This document shows, piece after piece, positions 37,383 to 46,724 of a stretch of DNA of 64,000 bases (its first letter is position 1; the number at the start of each line of letters is the position of its first letter). Location: positions 930,001-994,000 of the forward strand of contig NZ_JABBWV010000001.1 of the NCBI RefSeq assembly GCF_012999535.1. The letters run 5' to 3'. Position numbers and translations under genes: made by a program. The notes under the pieces were generated by a model. It was not told the origin of the DNA, made no database searches, and was given only the letters and a program-made list of their open reading frames with translations. This DNA is from Microbispora sp. H11081. GTDB lineage: Bacteria > Actinomycetota > Actinomycetes > Streptosporangiales > Streptosporangiaceae.

Positions 37383-38551
37383 CGCGCGTTCTCCACTTCA
37401 GTGAGCTCCGGCTCGTCCAGCACCGCGTGAGTCGCCTCGCCCGCGGGGTCGGCGTCGCGCCGCGGCACCGTCGGCGTCGCGTTCAGCCGCCACGGCGGGC
37501 CGGGGACGGTGAATGTCTCGCCGTTGTCGTTCAGTTCGCCGAAGAACGGGCGCTCGACCCACTGGGGCGAGGACGTGACCGTCCCGCCCGTCGCGACGGG
37601 GACCACGGGGATGCGCAGGGACTGCCCGAGATCGACGACCTCGTTGACGGTGCGGTCGCTGAGCCAGTCCAGCAGCAGGCGTTCGAAGGTCGCCGGGTCG
37701 CCCTCGCCCCTGATCAGCTCCTGCTGCTGGTCGATGAAGTCGGTGAGGCCGGTGAGCAGGCACGCGTCGACCCACTGCTGTCCGGTCAGGATGTTGATGC
37801 CCACCCAGCCGTCCTTGCACGGCCGGATCCCGAACGGCGTCCACGCGGAGCCCGTTGCCGTGAAACCGAGTTCGCGGTTGGTGTCGATCATGAGGCGGGC
37901 GTACGGGATGGTCGAGTGGATGCACTCGAACAGCGAGAAGTCGACCGTCGCGCCCGTGCCGTTCTTCTTGGTCCACGCCCGCGCGGTCATGATCGCCGCC
38001 GCGATGTACGACCCGGCGATCCACTCGTGCATCTGCCCGCCGACCTGCACGAGCGGAAGCCCCGGCTCCTGCCTGGTGGTCACCCAGCCGGCCGCCGCCT
38101 GAACGACTATCGGCGTGGCCGGCAGGTCGCGGTAGGGCCCGGTGTGGCCCCACGGCGACACGTGCGTCAGGACCGGAGTGTGTGCCAGGCCACGGATCTC
38201 GTCGTCCTCGACGCCGAGGGATCGAAGGACGCCGGGGCCCAGGCCCTCGATGACGACGTCGCAGGATTCGATCAGCCGGCGCAGGATCCCGGTGCCCTCG
38301 GGGGTGGCGAGGTCCACCACGACGCTGCGTTTGCCGGCGGCGAGGAAGGAGAACGTGCGACGCGCGACCAGCGGGTCGTCCTCGAAGCTGCCGCCCGACG
38401 AGCGCAGCGGATGGCCGCCGGGGGGCTCGACGAGGATGACCTCGGCCCCGAGGTCGGCCAGCAGGCGGCCGGCGTACGGCACGGAATAGCCGTCGCCACC
38501 GATTTCGAGGACACGCACGCCCCGCAGGGCGGTCTGGCTGCCGGTGCTCAT
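37379..38551 (-). CDS. Family III CoA-transferase (CaiB/BaiF), partner
   Basis: 390 residues from the ATG at 38551 (MSTGSQTALRGVRVLEIGG), which overlaps the upstream ABC stop. It has the usual LRGVRVLEIGGDGYSVPYAGRLLADLGAEVILVEPPGGHPLR start and the SVVVDL motif. Where the catalytic aspartate normally lies it reads QMHEWIAGSYIAAAIMTARAWTKKNGTGATVDFSLFE; the usual Asp is not obvious there (Glu nearby). It may be the non-catalytic half of a heteromer with the next gene. Confidence 0.86.
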   Translation of the reverse strand: MSTGSQTALRGVRVLEIGGDGYSVPYAGRLLADLGAEVILVEPPGGHPLRSSGGSFEDDPLVARRTFSFLAAGKRSVVVDLATPEGTGILRRLIESCDVVIEGLGPGVLRSLGVEDDEIRGLAHTPVLTHVSPWGHTGPYRDLPATPIVVQAAAGWVTTRQEPGLPLVQVGGQMHEWIAGSYIAAAIMTARAWTKKNGTGATVDFSLFECIHSTIPYARLMIDTNRELGFTATGSAWTPFGIRPCKDGWVGINILTGQQWVDACLLTGLTDFIDQQQELIRGEGDPATFERLLLDWLSDRTVNEVVDLGQSLRIPVVPVATGGTVTSSPQWVERPFFGELNDNGETFTVPGPPWRLNATPTVPRRDADPAGEATHAVLDEPELTEVENAR

Positions 38552-39579
38552 ACGCCCACCGGTTCGGCCGAGGTGCGCACCATGGGAGTCTCCTGGAGCG
38601 GGAAGTGACAGGCGACGTAGTGCCCGTCGGTGATCTTGTGGAACTGCGGCTCCTCGGCCGCGCACACTGCTTCCGCACGCGGGCAGCGGGTGCGGAATCT
38701 GCAGCCGCTCGGCGGGTTGAGCGGCGAGGGCACCTCGGCCGGCGCCTTCTGCTCGCTGCGCCGGCGGATCGAAGGGTCGGGCACCGGCACGGCGTTGATC
38801 AGTTCGCGGGTGTAGGGATGTGCCGGGCGTTTCGCGATCGTCTCGGCGTCCGCGATCTCACAGAGCTTGCCGAGATACATCACGGCGACGCGGTCGCTGA
38901 TGTTCTTCACCACCGCCAGGTCGTGCGCGATGAACATCATGCTCAGGCCGTACTGCTCCTTCAGGTCCTCCAGGAGGTTGAGGATCTGGGCCTGCACCGA
39001 GACGTCGAGCGCCGACACGGGCTCGTCGCAGATCAGCAGAGCGGGCTCCATGATCAGCGCGCGCGCGATGGCGATCCGCTGGCACTGGCCGCCCGACAGT
39101 TCGCTCGGAAAGCGGTCGCCCACGACGGCGGCGTCGAGGCCGACCTGCTCGAGGACCTGATCGACCTTCTGGCGGCCGTCGCCCCGGTCCCGGCCCCAGA
39201 TGGTGAGGGGCTCGCGAATGGAGTCTCGGATGCGCCGCCTCGGGTTCAGCGAGGACATCGGATCCTGGAAGATCATCTGGAGCCTGGTGCGCTCGCGCCG
39301 CATGTCGCGGGACGAGAGTTTCGTCAGGTCCTTGCCTTGGACCAGGACGGATCCCGCGGTCGGGCTCGGAAGCTGGAGGACCGCCCGCCCTGTCGTCGAC
39401 TTCCCGCAGCCGGACTCGCCCACGAAGCCGAGCGTCTCGCCCTTCCTGATGTCGAAGGAGATCCCCGCGACCGCCTGGACCTTGAGCCCGGCTTTCGCCG
39501 GGTATTCGACCTGCAGGTGCTCGACCCGCAGGATCACGTCGTCGTCCGCGCGCAGATGCGCGGTTCCACTGCCTGCCAT
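38548..39579 (-). CDS. Oligopeptide/dipeptide-type ABC importer ATPase (OppF/DppF-like)
   Basis: 343 residues from the ATG at 39579, sharing one base with the upstream stop. Walker A GESGCGKST, signature ELSGGQCQR, Walker B ALLICDEPVSALDVSVQ and H-loop IAHDL are intact. The C-terminal oligo_HPY extension CRFRTRCPRAEAVCAAEEP has cysteines typical of Fe-S-bearing DppF ATPases. Fuel for uptake with the next ATPase and two permeases. Confidence 0.92.
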   Translation of the reverse strand: MAGSGTAHLRADDDVILRVEHLQVEYPAKAGLKVQAVAGISFDIRKGETLGFVGESGCGKSTTGRAVLQLPSPTAGSVLVQGKDLTKLSSRDMRRERTRLQMIFQDPMSSLNPRRRIRDSIREPLTIWGRDRGDGRQKVDQVLEQVGLDAAVVGDRFPSELSGGQCQRIAIARALIMEPALLICDEPVSALDVSVQAQILNLLEDLKEQYGLSMMFIAHDLAVVKNISDRVAVMYLGKLCEIADAETIAKRPAHPYTRELINAVPVPDPSIRRRSEQKAPAEVPSPLNPPSGCRFRTRCPRAEAVCAAEEPQFHKITDGHYVACHFPLQETPMVRTSAEPVGV

Positions 39580-40691
39580 CACGCCCCCAGTACCGTCATC
39601 AACGACATGCTGGTCCCGGCCGCCGTCTGGCCGGCCGACAGATTCCGCTCGAGTGCCTCCTGGCCCGGCTTCGTGCCCACCGGGAACCAGCAGGCGAAGG
39701 AGTGGTCGGGCCGCTCCGGGGCCACGAGGGGTGGCTGCTCGGTGAGGCACTTCTCCTGCGCGTACGAGCAACGCGGCGCGAATCTGCAGCCTTTCGGCTC
39801 GCCGGTCAGCTGGGCGGGCCGCCCCGGGATCGTGAAGAGCCGGGTGTGGTTCGGCGCGTCCATGGTGGGGATGCTGCGCATCAGCGCCTCTGCGTAGGGG
39901 TGGCGCGTCTCCGTGAACAGCGTCTTCGTCGGCGCGATCTCGACGATCTTGCCGGCGTACATCACCGCGACCGTGTCCGTGCGGCCGGCGACCACGCCGA
40001 GGTCGTGCGTGACCAGGATCATCGTCATGTCGCGGGCGGACTGCTGCTCGTCGAGCAGGTCGAGGATCTGCGCCTGCACCGTCACGTCCAGGGCCGTCGT
40101 CGGCTCGTCGGCGAGCAGCAGCCGCGGGTTGCACGACAGCGCGATCGCGATCGTCACGCGCTGGCGCATGCCTCCCGACAACTGGTGCGGGAACTCGTCC
40201 GCGCGTTTCTTCGGCTCGGGAATGCCGACGCTCTCCAGGAGTTCGACCGCGCGGGCGCGCGCCAGGGCCTTCGACATGCCCAGGTGCAGGGTGAGCACCT
40301 CGGTCAGCTGCCGGCCGATCGTCAGCACGGGGTTGAGCGAGGTCATGGGGTTCTGGAACACCATGGCCATGTCCTTGCCCCAGTAGCGACGACGCTCCTT
40401 GGGGCTGAGCTTGTTGATCACGACGCCGTCGTAGGTGATCGTGCCGCCGGGCTCGACTTTGCGCCGGGAACGTACGAGGCCGAGAATCGATCGCGACAGA
40501 ATCGTCTTGCCCGACCCGGACTCGCCCACCAGGCCGATGGTCGAGCCCGCGTCCACCCTGAGCGAGACGCCGTCGACGGCCCGCAGCAGACCGCCCGCCG
40601 TCTTGAAGTAGGTCTTCCAGTCGTCCACGACCAGAAGCGGCTCGCGGTCATTCGTGGTGTCGGGCGCGGCCGGCTGGGTCGTGGCTGTCAT
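39579..40691 (-). CDS. Oligopeptide/dipeptide-type ABC importer ATPase (OppD/DppD-like)
   Basis: 370 residues. Walker [10 protein letters not shown], signature QLSGGMRQR, Walker [17 protein letters not shown], and the C-terminal [14 protein letters not shown] cluster. It overlaps the permease gene by four bases. It pairs with the downstream ATPase as in all Opp/Dpp systems. Confidence 0.92.
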   Translation of the reverse strand: MTATTQPAAPDTTNDREPLLVVDDWKTYFKTAGGLLRAVDGVSLRVDAGSTIGLVGESGSGKTILSRSILGLVRSRRKVEPGGTITYDGVVINKLSPKERRRYWGKDMAMVFQNPMTSLNPVLTIGRQLTEVLTLHLGMSKALARARAVELLESVGIPEPKKRADEFPHQLSGGMRQRVTIAIALSCNPRLLLADEPTTALDVTVQAQILDLLDEQQSARDMTMILVTHDLGVVAGRTDTVAVMYAGKIVEIAPTKTLFTETRHPYAEALMRSIPTMDAPNHTRLFTIPGRPAQLTGEPKGCRFAPRCSYAQEKCLTEQPPLVAPERPDHSFACWFPVGTKPGQEALERNLSAGQTAAGTSMSLMTVLGA

Positions 40692-41629
40692 GCGTTACCA
40701 CCCTTGTTGTCGTTCTCTTCACGAAGCCGGTCGCCGGCCAGGTTGAAGGACAGGACGGTCAGGAACATGAAGATGCCGGGGATGAAGGTGATCCAGGGCG
40801 TGGTGCGCAGGGAGTCCCGGCCCTCGGAGATCATGAGCCCCCAGCTGGAGGCGGGTGGCGGCACACCCACTCCGAGGAAGCTGAGCGATCCCTCGGCGAC
40901 GATCAGCAGCGCGATCACGATGAACGCGTACGCGCCGACCGCCGGAATGAGATTGGGCACGATTTCGCGGACAAGAACTCTCCGGTTCAGGGCGCCGATC
41001 GATTTCGCCGCCGTCACGAATTCCCGTTGCGCGTAAACAAGGGTGCTCGCACGAGTGAGCCGGACGAACGCCGGAATTCCAAGGATTCCCAATCCGATAA
41101 CCAGATTGCGGACGCTCGACCCCAGGGTCGCCATGAGGGCAAGCAGGAGGACAAGCGCCGGGAACGCCATCAGGGCATCGGTCGCCGCCATGATGACCTT
41201 CTCCAGCCAGCCCCGGTAGTAGCCGGCGAGCATGCCGAGCAGACCGCCGACGAGGATGCCGATCGCCACCGCGCTGAGAGTGACGATCATGGAGATCCTC
41301 GCGCCGAAGATCGCGCGGGAGAGAAGGTCGCGCCCCAGGCTGTCCGTGCCGAGGAGGTGACCGGGGGTCCCCGGCGGCACCGCCACCGCGTCATAGTTCT
41401 GTGCGGCGGGGTCCACCAGGGGAAGGAACGGTGCGAGGATCGCGGAGAGCCCCACCACAGCCAGCCAGCCGGCCGCCAGCCAGAAGAGCACGCCAAGGTT
41501 TTTCAGCTTGCTCCGGGACTTCCTCTTCGCGGGTACCGCGCCGCCATTGGGGCCGGCGCCGGCGGAGGATGGATCGGCCACGGACGCCGGGCCCTGCGGC
41601 TTTTCGCCCGCAAGCCTGCTCTGAGCCAT
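40688..41629 (-). CDS. Dpp/Opp-type ABC importer permease (DppC-like)
   Basis: 313 residues from the ATG at 41629 (MAQSRLAGEKPQ). Basic N-terminal tail, then six transmembrane helices and the EAA loop near FVTAAKSIGALNRRVLVREIVPNLIPAVGAY. HLLGTDSLGRDLLSR (about 95-110) is the typical DppC signature. The longer open frame to 41701 lacks a ribosome site. Confidence 0.92.
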   Translation of the reverse strand: MAQSRLAGEKPQGPASVADPSSAGAGPNGGAVPAKRKSRSKLKNLGVLFWLAAGWLAVVGLSAILAPFLPLVDPAAQNYDAVAVPPGTPGHLLGTDSLGRDLLSRAIFGARISMIVTLSAVAIGILVGGLLGMLAGYYRGWLEKVIMAATDALMAFPALVLLLALMATLGSSVRNLVIGLGILGIPAFVRLTRASTLVYAQREFVTAAKSIGALNRRVLVREIVPNLIPAVGAYAFIVIALLIVAEGSLSFLGVGVPPPASSWGLMISEGRDSLRTTPWITFIPGIFMFLTVLSFNLAGDRLREENDNKGGNA

Positions 41630-41645
41630 CGAACGCACTCCTCTC

Positions 41646-42671
41646 TTACGCCGACCGGTGGCGGACGCGGGGGTCGATGAGGCCATAGGAGAGATCCACA
41701 AGTGCGTTGACGACGATGTAGGCAGTGGCGACGAAGATGACCGTGCCCTGGAGCATCACGAAGTCGCGCAGGAAGATCGACTGGATCATGAGCTGGCCGA
41801 TGCCGGGGACGACGAAGAGCACTTCGACGATCACCGAGCCGCCGAGCAACCGCCCGGTGTTCACGCCGGCCAGCGTGATCAATGAGAAGGACGAAGGACG
41901 CAGCGCGTGCCGGAAGAGGATGTGCCCCGTGCTCAGCCCCTTGGACTGGGCCATGGTGACGAAGTCCTCCTGCAGCGTCGCCAGCATGTCGGTGCGAAGC
42001 AGTCGCTGGTAGACGGCGGCCACCGGAATCGCCATCGTCAGTGCGGGCAGGAACGCGTGGTGCAGGTTCTCCAGGGGAGACTCGCCGAACGCGACCCACC
42101 CCGTCGTCGGGAACCAGCCAAGGCCGAGCGTCAGGTAGTAGATCAGCACCAGACCGAGCACGAACTCGGGCACCGAGATCATCGCGAAGGCGCTGCCGGT
42201 GGTGAACCGGTCGAACACCGTCTTGGCCCGGTACGCCGCGAGCGTGCCCAGCGGGATCGCGACCGCGAGGGCCATCAGCTGAGCCAGCACCATCAGTTCG
42301 AATGTGACGGGCAGCCGGTCCAGAATCGTCTCCATCACCGGCGCCCCGCTCCGGTAGGAGGTGCCCAGGTCGAGCAGGAGGGCGTCGCCGAGCCAGGCGC
42401 CGTAACGGACCAGGAACGAGTCGTCCAGCCGCAGGTCGGCACGGACCGCCGCGATCGTCTCGGGGGTCGCCTGCTCGCCCAGAATCGCGACCGCGGGGTC
42501 GCCCGGCAGCAGCTCCTGGAGCGAGTAGACGGCGAGGGAGACGACGAACAGCGTCCCCAACGCCGTAGCCAGCTTGAGGGCGAACGCTCTTACCCTCGCA
42601 ATCCAGCGCGCCCTGTGGGGCGGACGCGCCGCGGGGCGCGTCCCCTCCACAGTCTTGGTCGTTGACTTCAC
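41646..42671 (-). CDS. Dpp/Opp-type ABC importer permease (DppB-like)
   Basis: 341 residues with six transmembrane helices. The DppB pattern LLPGDPAVAILGEQATPETIAAVRADLRLDD after helix 1 and the EAA loop region FVTMAQSKGLSTGHILFRHALRPSSFSLITLAG are present. It overlaps the binding-protein gene by four bases. Inner membrane; forms the channel with DppC. Confidence 0.92.
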   Translation of the reverse strand: MKSTTKTVEGTRPAARPPHRARWIARVRAFALKLATALGTLFVVSLAVYSLQELLPGDPAVAILGEQATPETIAAVRADLRLDDSFLVRYGAWLGDALLLDLGTSYRSGAPVMETILDRLPVTFELMVLAQLMALAVAIPLGTLAAYRAKTVFDRFTTGSAFAMISVPEFVLGLVLIYYLTLGLGWFPTTGWVAFGESPLENLHHAFLPALTMAIPVAAVYQRLLRTDMLATLQEDFVTMAQSKGLSTGHILFRHALRPSSFSLITLAGVNTGRLLGGSVIVEVLFVVPGIGQLMIQSIFLRDFVMLQGTVIFVATAYIVVNALVDLSYGLIDPRVRHRSA

Positions 42672-44263
42672 TTCTCAATCCACAGGTAGGCAGGGCTCCA
42701 GTCGGCGGGGCTGGTGGCGGTGTAGCCCTTGACGTTCGGCTGGGTGATGATCGAGAAGTTGTCTGCCCAGTGGAAGACCATCGGCAGGTCCTTGGAGAGG
42801 ACCTCCTCGAAGTCGGCGTAGGCGGCCTTGCGCTCCTCGGGGTCGAGCGACTGGCGTCCGCGGGTCAGCGCCTCGTCGGCCGCCGGGTTGCAGTAGCCGA
42901 AGGAGTTCGACGTCGTCGGGCCCTTGCAGGTGAAGGTGGGGAACAGGATCAGGTCGGGGTCCGTGCTGTTCCTCGGCCAGCAGCCGATCTGGTAGTCCTT
43001 GGCGAAGACCGCTGCGACGTACTGGGCGACGTCGGGCGTGTCGAGCTTCACGTCCATGCCGACCTGAGACAGCATGTTCTGGATGAGCTCGATGTAGCGT
43101 CGGCGGTCGGGGGCGTTGTGGCAGCCGAGCGTGAAGGACAGCGGTCCCTTCTCAGCCTCGACCTCGGCCACGAGCTTCTTCGCCTCTTCCTGGTCGTAGC
43201 CCGGCCACTGCGCCTTGCCGGTGTACCAGAACGAGCCTTCACGGAACGGCCCCTTGATGTGGGGCATGCCGCCCTGGAAGAGCGCCTGGTCGAGCGCGTC
43301 GGTGTTCACGGCGAGCGCGGCCGCCCGCCGGACCCGGACGTCGTCGAACGGAGGCTTCTCCAGATTGAAGATCAGGCCGGTTCCGCCCACGCCGCCCTTC
43401 GGTTCGTGCAGCGTCGCCAGCGTCGGATTTTCCCGGGCCCACTTGATCTGGTTGGGCTCCTGGAACCACGCCGATTCGATGTTCTTGCCCTGGAAGGCGG
43501 CGAACCGCGACTGGGTGTCGCTCATCGGGATCTCGTGGAACTCGTCGAGATACGGGAGGCCCTGCTGCCAGTAGTCGGGGTTCTTCTTCATGACGGTGAC
43601 CTGGTTGGGAACCCACTTGTCGAACTTGAACGCACCGGCGCCGACGGCGGACGTCCGGCCGTAGTCCTCACCGGCGGCCTTGATCGCCGTCGGCGAGGCG
43701 ATCGCGCCTGCCGCGGTAGTAAGATTCGCGGGGAATGAGGCGATCGGGGAGGCGAGCGTGAAGACCACGGTCAGCGGGTCTTTCGCCTCGACTTTTTCGA
43801 TGTCCGTCACGAATGAGCGGGCCGACGACGCGTTGTCCGGGTCCAGGTGGCGCTCGATGTTGAAGACCACGGCCTCGGCGTCGAACGCGGTGCCGTCATG
43901 GAACTTGACGTTCGGGCGCAGCTTGAGGGTCCACGTCTTGGCGTCGGTGCTCTCCAGCGACTCGGCGAGGTACGGTTCGACGGTGCCCTGGTCGTTGAAG
44001 CGCGTCAGGCTGTCGTAAATCGCGACCATCGAAGAGTCGAGGGCGCCGCGCTTCAGCGGGTCGTAGTTCGACTGGACGCCGACTGACGCGTGCCGGAAGA
44101 TTCCTCCGCTTACGGGCTTGCCCTCACTGGAGGCATCGGCAGGGCGCGCGGCGTCCGGTTCCGAGGCGCTAGAAACGCATCCACTGATTAAGGTTGCACT
44201 GAGAAGCGCGGACACCGTAAGTGCGAACCGACGGCTCTGGCCTCGAAATTTGCGGACCTGCAT
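42668..44263 (-). CDS. Family 5 extracellular solute-binding lipoprotein
   Basis: 531 residues from the ATG at 44263, with GAGGAG at a good distance. Signal peptide with lipobox LISGC (Cys about 29). Family 5 features: LAESLESTDAKTWTLKLRPNVKFHDGTAFDAEAVVFNIERHLDP, then VVFTLASPIASFP and VRRAAALAVNT. It captures the substrate for the four-part importer downstream. Family 5 proteins bind peptides, nickel, sugars or carboxylates; here CoA-transferases follow in the operon, so an organic acid is a fair guess. Confidence 0.92.
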   Translation of the reverse strand: MQVRKFRGQSRRFALTVSALLSATLISGCVSSASEPDAARPADASSEGKPVSGGIFRHASVGVQSNYDPLKRGALDSSMVAIYDSLTRFNDQGTVEPYLAESLESTDAKTWTLKLRPNVKFHDGTAFDAEAVVFNIERHLDPDNASSARSFVTDIEKVEAKDPLTVVFTLASPIASFPANLTTAAGAIASPTAIKAAGEDYGRTSAVGAGAFKFDKWVPNQVTVMKKNPDYWQQGLPYLDEFHEIPMSDTQSRFAAFQGKNIESAWFQEPNQIKWARENPTLATLHEPKGGVGGTGLIFNLEKPPFDDVRVRRAAALAVNTDALDQALFQGGMPHIKGPFREGSFWYTGKAQWPGYDQEEAKKLVAEVEAEKGPLSFTLGCHNAPDRRRYIELIQNMLSQVGMDVKLDTPDVAQYVAAVFAKDYQIGCWPRNSTDPDLILFPTFTCKGPTTSNSFGYCNPAADEALTRGRQSLDPEERKAAYADFEEVLSKDLPMVFHWADNFSIITQPNVKGYTATSPADWSPAYLWIEK

Positions 44264-44287
44264 ACCAACGTCTCCTCGTCCATCACG

Positions 44288-44343
44288 TTGACCGACTCGG
44301 TCGGTGGCTGTGATTATGGACACGTACTAACCGGCCGGTCAAT
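44288..44343 (-). promoter_or_regulatory. Promoter-operator region of the importer operon
   Basis: On the minus strand TTGACC (44342-44337), an 18-base spacer and CATAAT (44318-44313) form a promoter 50 bases before the start codon. The core TTGACCGGCCGGTTAGTA (44342-44325) matches the site at 49144 in 17 of 18 bases. A second half-site CGGTTAGT lies just upstream. A further palindrome, GACCGACTCGGTC (44290-44302), sits in the leader. Confidence 0.6.
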
Positions 44344-44548
44344 AACTAACCGCTACCTTTCGCAACCGTGACCAGGGCCCATGATCAGCAGTTCGTACAG
44401 GGCTCCGCCGGACGATGGCGGCAGCGTCACGGCGGCTCGGCCGGCGTGCCGGGCTCCCGGTCCGACGGGCGTCTGCCTGCTACTTCGAGCCCTTGCTGGC
44501 GTCAGCGATTGGCAATAGCGTGTGGGATGGTTCGCCGAGGAGCGTTCG

Positions 44549-45577
44549 ATGGACAAGTGGCTTGCTGTGCGTGACCTGGCCGACGGGGCCGCGGGCGTCA
44601 CCGGAGAGGAGTCCTCGCCGCCGGTTTTGGTCGTTGACCTGGGCGCCACCGATTGGTCCGATACCTCGATCATGAGCGCGGCCGTGCGGGCGCTCACCGA
44701 GCCGAGCGTGGTCGTGATCGGAGTGTCCGACACCGCGCTTCCAGCGGCGGCGGCCGACCTTCTCGAGCACCTCACGCTGACGTTCGCGCCGGGAGGACCG
44801 GGACGGTCGTGGGTCGCGGTGCCCGAGGTGGAGACGGCCGTGGCGGCGGTCGCAGCCACCGTCGTCGCGGTGCCGAGGGCGAGTGTGACCCTGGCCATGC
44901 TGCTGAGGTCCACCGCGCGGATTCCCGTGCGCGACGGTCTGCAGATGGAGTCGCTCGCCTTCTCGACGCTGCAGTCGGGACCGGAGTTCGCGGCGTGGCT
45001 GGGCTCGCGCCCCCGGCGCGAGGTCAAGCCTTCGGGTGACGTCGTCGGACTCGCCCGCGACGCCGGCGTCCTGACGATCACGCTCAACCGTCCGGAGCGC
45101 AGAAACGCCTTCGGACGCGAGATGCGGGACCGTCTCATCGACGCCCTTGAGCTCGCGGCGCTCGACCCTTCGGTCGAGCAGGTCGTGCTCCGCGGCGCGG
45201 GCCCCGCGTTCTGCTCCGGTGGCGATCTCGACGAGTTCGGCACCTTCGCGGATCCGGCGACCGCGCACATCCTGCGGACGGCACGGAACGCGGGCCGGGC
45301 CGTGCACGTCATCCGGGACCGCGTACGCGCCGTCCTGCACGGTCCGTGCATCGGCGCGGGCATCGAGGTCCCCGCCTTCGCCGGCCGGGTCGAGGCCGCG
45401 GACGACGCCTCGTTCCGGCTCCCCGAGCTGTCGATGGGGCTGATCCCCGGGGCGGGCGGGACGGTGAGCATCACCCGCAGGATCGGGCCGTGGCGCATGG
45501 CGTACCTCGCGCTGACGGGCACGCCGATCGACGTCGCCACCGCGATCGACTGGGGATTGGTGGATGCCGGAAAGTGA
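44549..45577 (+). CDS. Crotonase-superfamily protein with permuted layout
   Basis: 342 residues. The ATG at 44549 follows GAGGAG at six bases; a GTG at 44522 is less likely. The C-terminal part (about 170-342) reads as the N-terminal two thirds of an enoyl-CoA hydratase (LTITLNRPERRNAF, APAFCSGGDLDEFG-like oxyanion loop, LPELSMGLIPGAGGT). It stops at DWGLVDAGK, where normal crotonases continue into C-terminal helices. Residues about 95-165 (VAAVAATVVAVPRASVTLAM...GLQMESLAFSTLQSGPEFAAWL) look like those missing helices, placed first. It overlaps the CoA-transferase by 14 bases. Confidence 0.75.
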   Translation: MDKWLAVRDLADGAAGVTGEESSPPVLVVDLGATDWSDTSIMSAAVRALTEPSVVVIGVSDTALPAAAADLLEHLTLTFAPGGPGRSWVAVPEVETAVAAVAATVVAVPRASVTLAMLLRSTARIPVRDGLQMESLAFSTLQSGPEFAAWLGSRPRREVKPSGDVVGLARDAGVLTITLNRPERRNAFGREMRDRLIDALELAALDPSVEQVVLRGAGPAFCSGGDLDEFGTFADPATAHILRTARNAGRAVHVIRDRVRAVLHGPCIGAGIEVPAFAGRVEAADDASFRLPELSMGLIPGAGGTVSITRRIGPWRMAYLALTGTPIDVATAIDWGLVDAGK

Positions 45578-46724
45578 CCTCGAGGCGCTGCGGGACTGGG
45601 CGGACTCCGGGGCGATGGCACTCACCGGACGACCCGGCGGACATCCCCTCGCTCCTCCCGGCCGTGCCGCCACGATCGTACGGCGCGGGCTTGAGCGGCT
45701 GCGCCTCGATCTGCCCCCTCTCCTCGCCGAGCGTGCGGCCCTCACCGGTTTCCGCCGCAACGGTCCCTGGTCGCCGGGCGGCAAGTTCCGCCTGTTGCGG
45801 GCCGCCGACGGCTGGATCGGTCTGAGTCTGGCCAGGAGCAGCGACATCGAGCTCATCCCTGCCCTGGTCGAGGCGCCGGTAGAGACGCCGTCGCCCGGAG
45901 ACGACCTGTGGGCCACCTTGCGCGCGTGGGCGCTGGGAACGACGGCTCGGGCCGCCGACGACCGGATGACGCTTCTCGGGCTCCCGGGTGGCGCGGTGCC
46001 CTCGCCCGTCCCTCGGCGTCCAGGGGTGCGGCTGACGACGCTCGGGCGGCGCTCGCCGCGGGCGAACCCACTGATCGTCGACCTCACCAGCCTCTGGGCC
46101 GGGCCGCTGTGCGCACGGCTGCTGGGACTGCGCGGAGCACACGTGGTGCACGTCGAGAGCCATGCTCGCCCCGACGCCGGCCGGCGCGTGACGCCCGCGT
46201 TCTACGACCGGCTGCGCGCCGGGCACGAGCGGGTGACGCTGGACTTCCGCGCGGAGCTCGGAACACTCCGCGAACTGATCGCACGGGCGGATCTCGTGCT
46301 GGAGGCGTCGCGGCCGCGGGCGCTGCGGCACCTCGGCGTGCTGGCCGAGGAGGCGGTCGCGGCGGGGACGTCGTGGCTGTCCATCACCGCACGCGGGCGG
46401 CAGTCGAACGCGGTGGGCTTCGGTGACGACGTCGCGGCGAGCGCGGGTGTGGTCGTCGAGGACGCGGACGGGCTCCTGCCCGCGGCGGACGCCCTCGCAG
46501 ACCCGCTCACCGGCGTTACCGCGGCACTGGCGGCCACCGACGTACTCGCCGGCGAGCACGCGTGCCTCATCGACGTCTCGATGCTCGACGTCGCCCGTGA
46601 GTCGCTCGACGGCTGGTCCGCTCACCCGCCGCACCGTGTGGTGCGGCGCGGCGAGGGGTGGTGGGTCGAGACCGCGACCGACGCCTTCCCGGTGCGCGAG
46701 CCTGGCGAGGGCGTACGGTCGTGA
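45564..46724 (+). CDS. Family III CoA-transferase with permuted layout
   Basis: 386 residues. Residues about 65-100 (GGKFRLLRAADGWIGLSLARSSDIELIPALV) match the small C-terminal domain of CaiB proteins. The Rossmann start PLIVDLTSLWAGPLCARLLGLRGAHVVHVESHARPDAGR appears only near 170-208, then VTLDF. The catalytic aspartate region ADPLTGVTAALAATDVLAGEHACLIDVSMLDVA comes near 313-345. The order is the reverse of the two CoA-transferases at 36144 and 37379. It overlaps the crotonase gene and the amidohydrolase gene (four bases). Confidence 0.75.
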   Translation: MPESDLEALRDWADSGAMALTGRPGGHPLAPPGRAATIVRRGLERLRLDLPPLLAERAALTGFRRNGPWSPGGKFRLLRAADGWIGLSLARSSDIELIPALVEAPVETPSPGDDLWATLRAWALGTTARAADDRMTLLGLPGGAVPSPVPRRPGVRLTTLGRRSPRANPLIVDLTSLWAGPLCARLLGLRGAHVVHVESHARPDAGRRVTPAFYDRLRAGHERVTLDFRAELGTLRELIARADLVLEASRPRALRHLGVLAEEAVAAGTSWLSITARGRQSNAVGFGDDVAASAGVVVEDADGLLPAADALADPLTGVTAALAATDVLAGEHACLIDVSMLDVARESLDGWSAHPPHRVVRRGEGWWVETATDAFPVREPGEGVRS

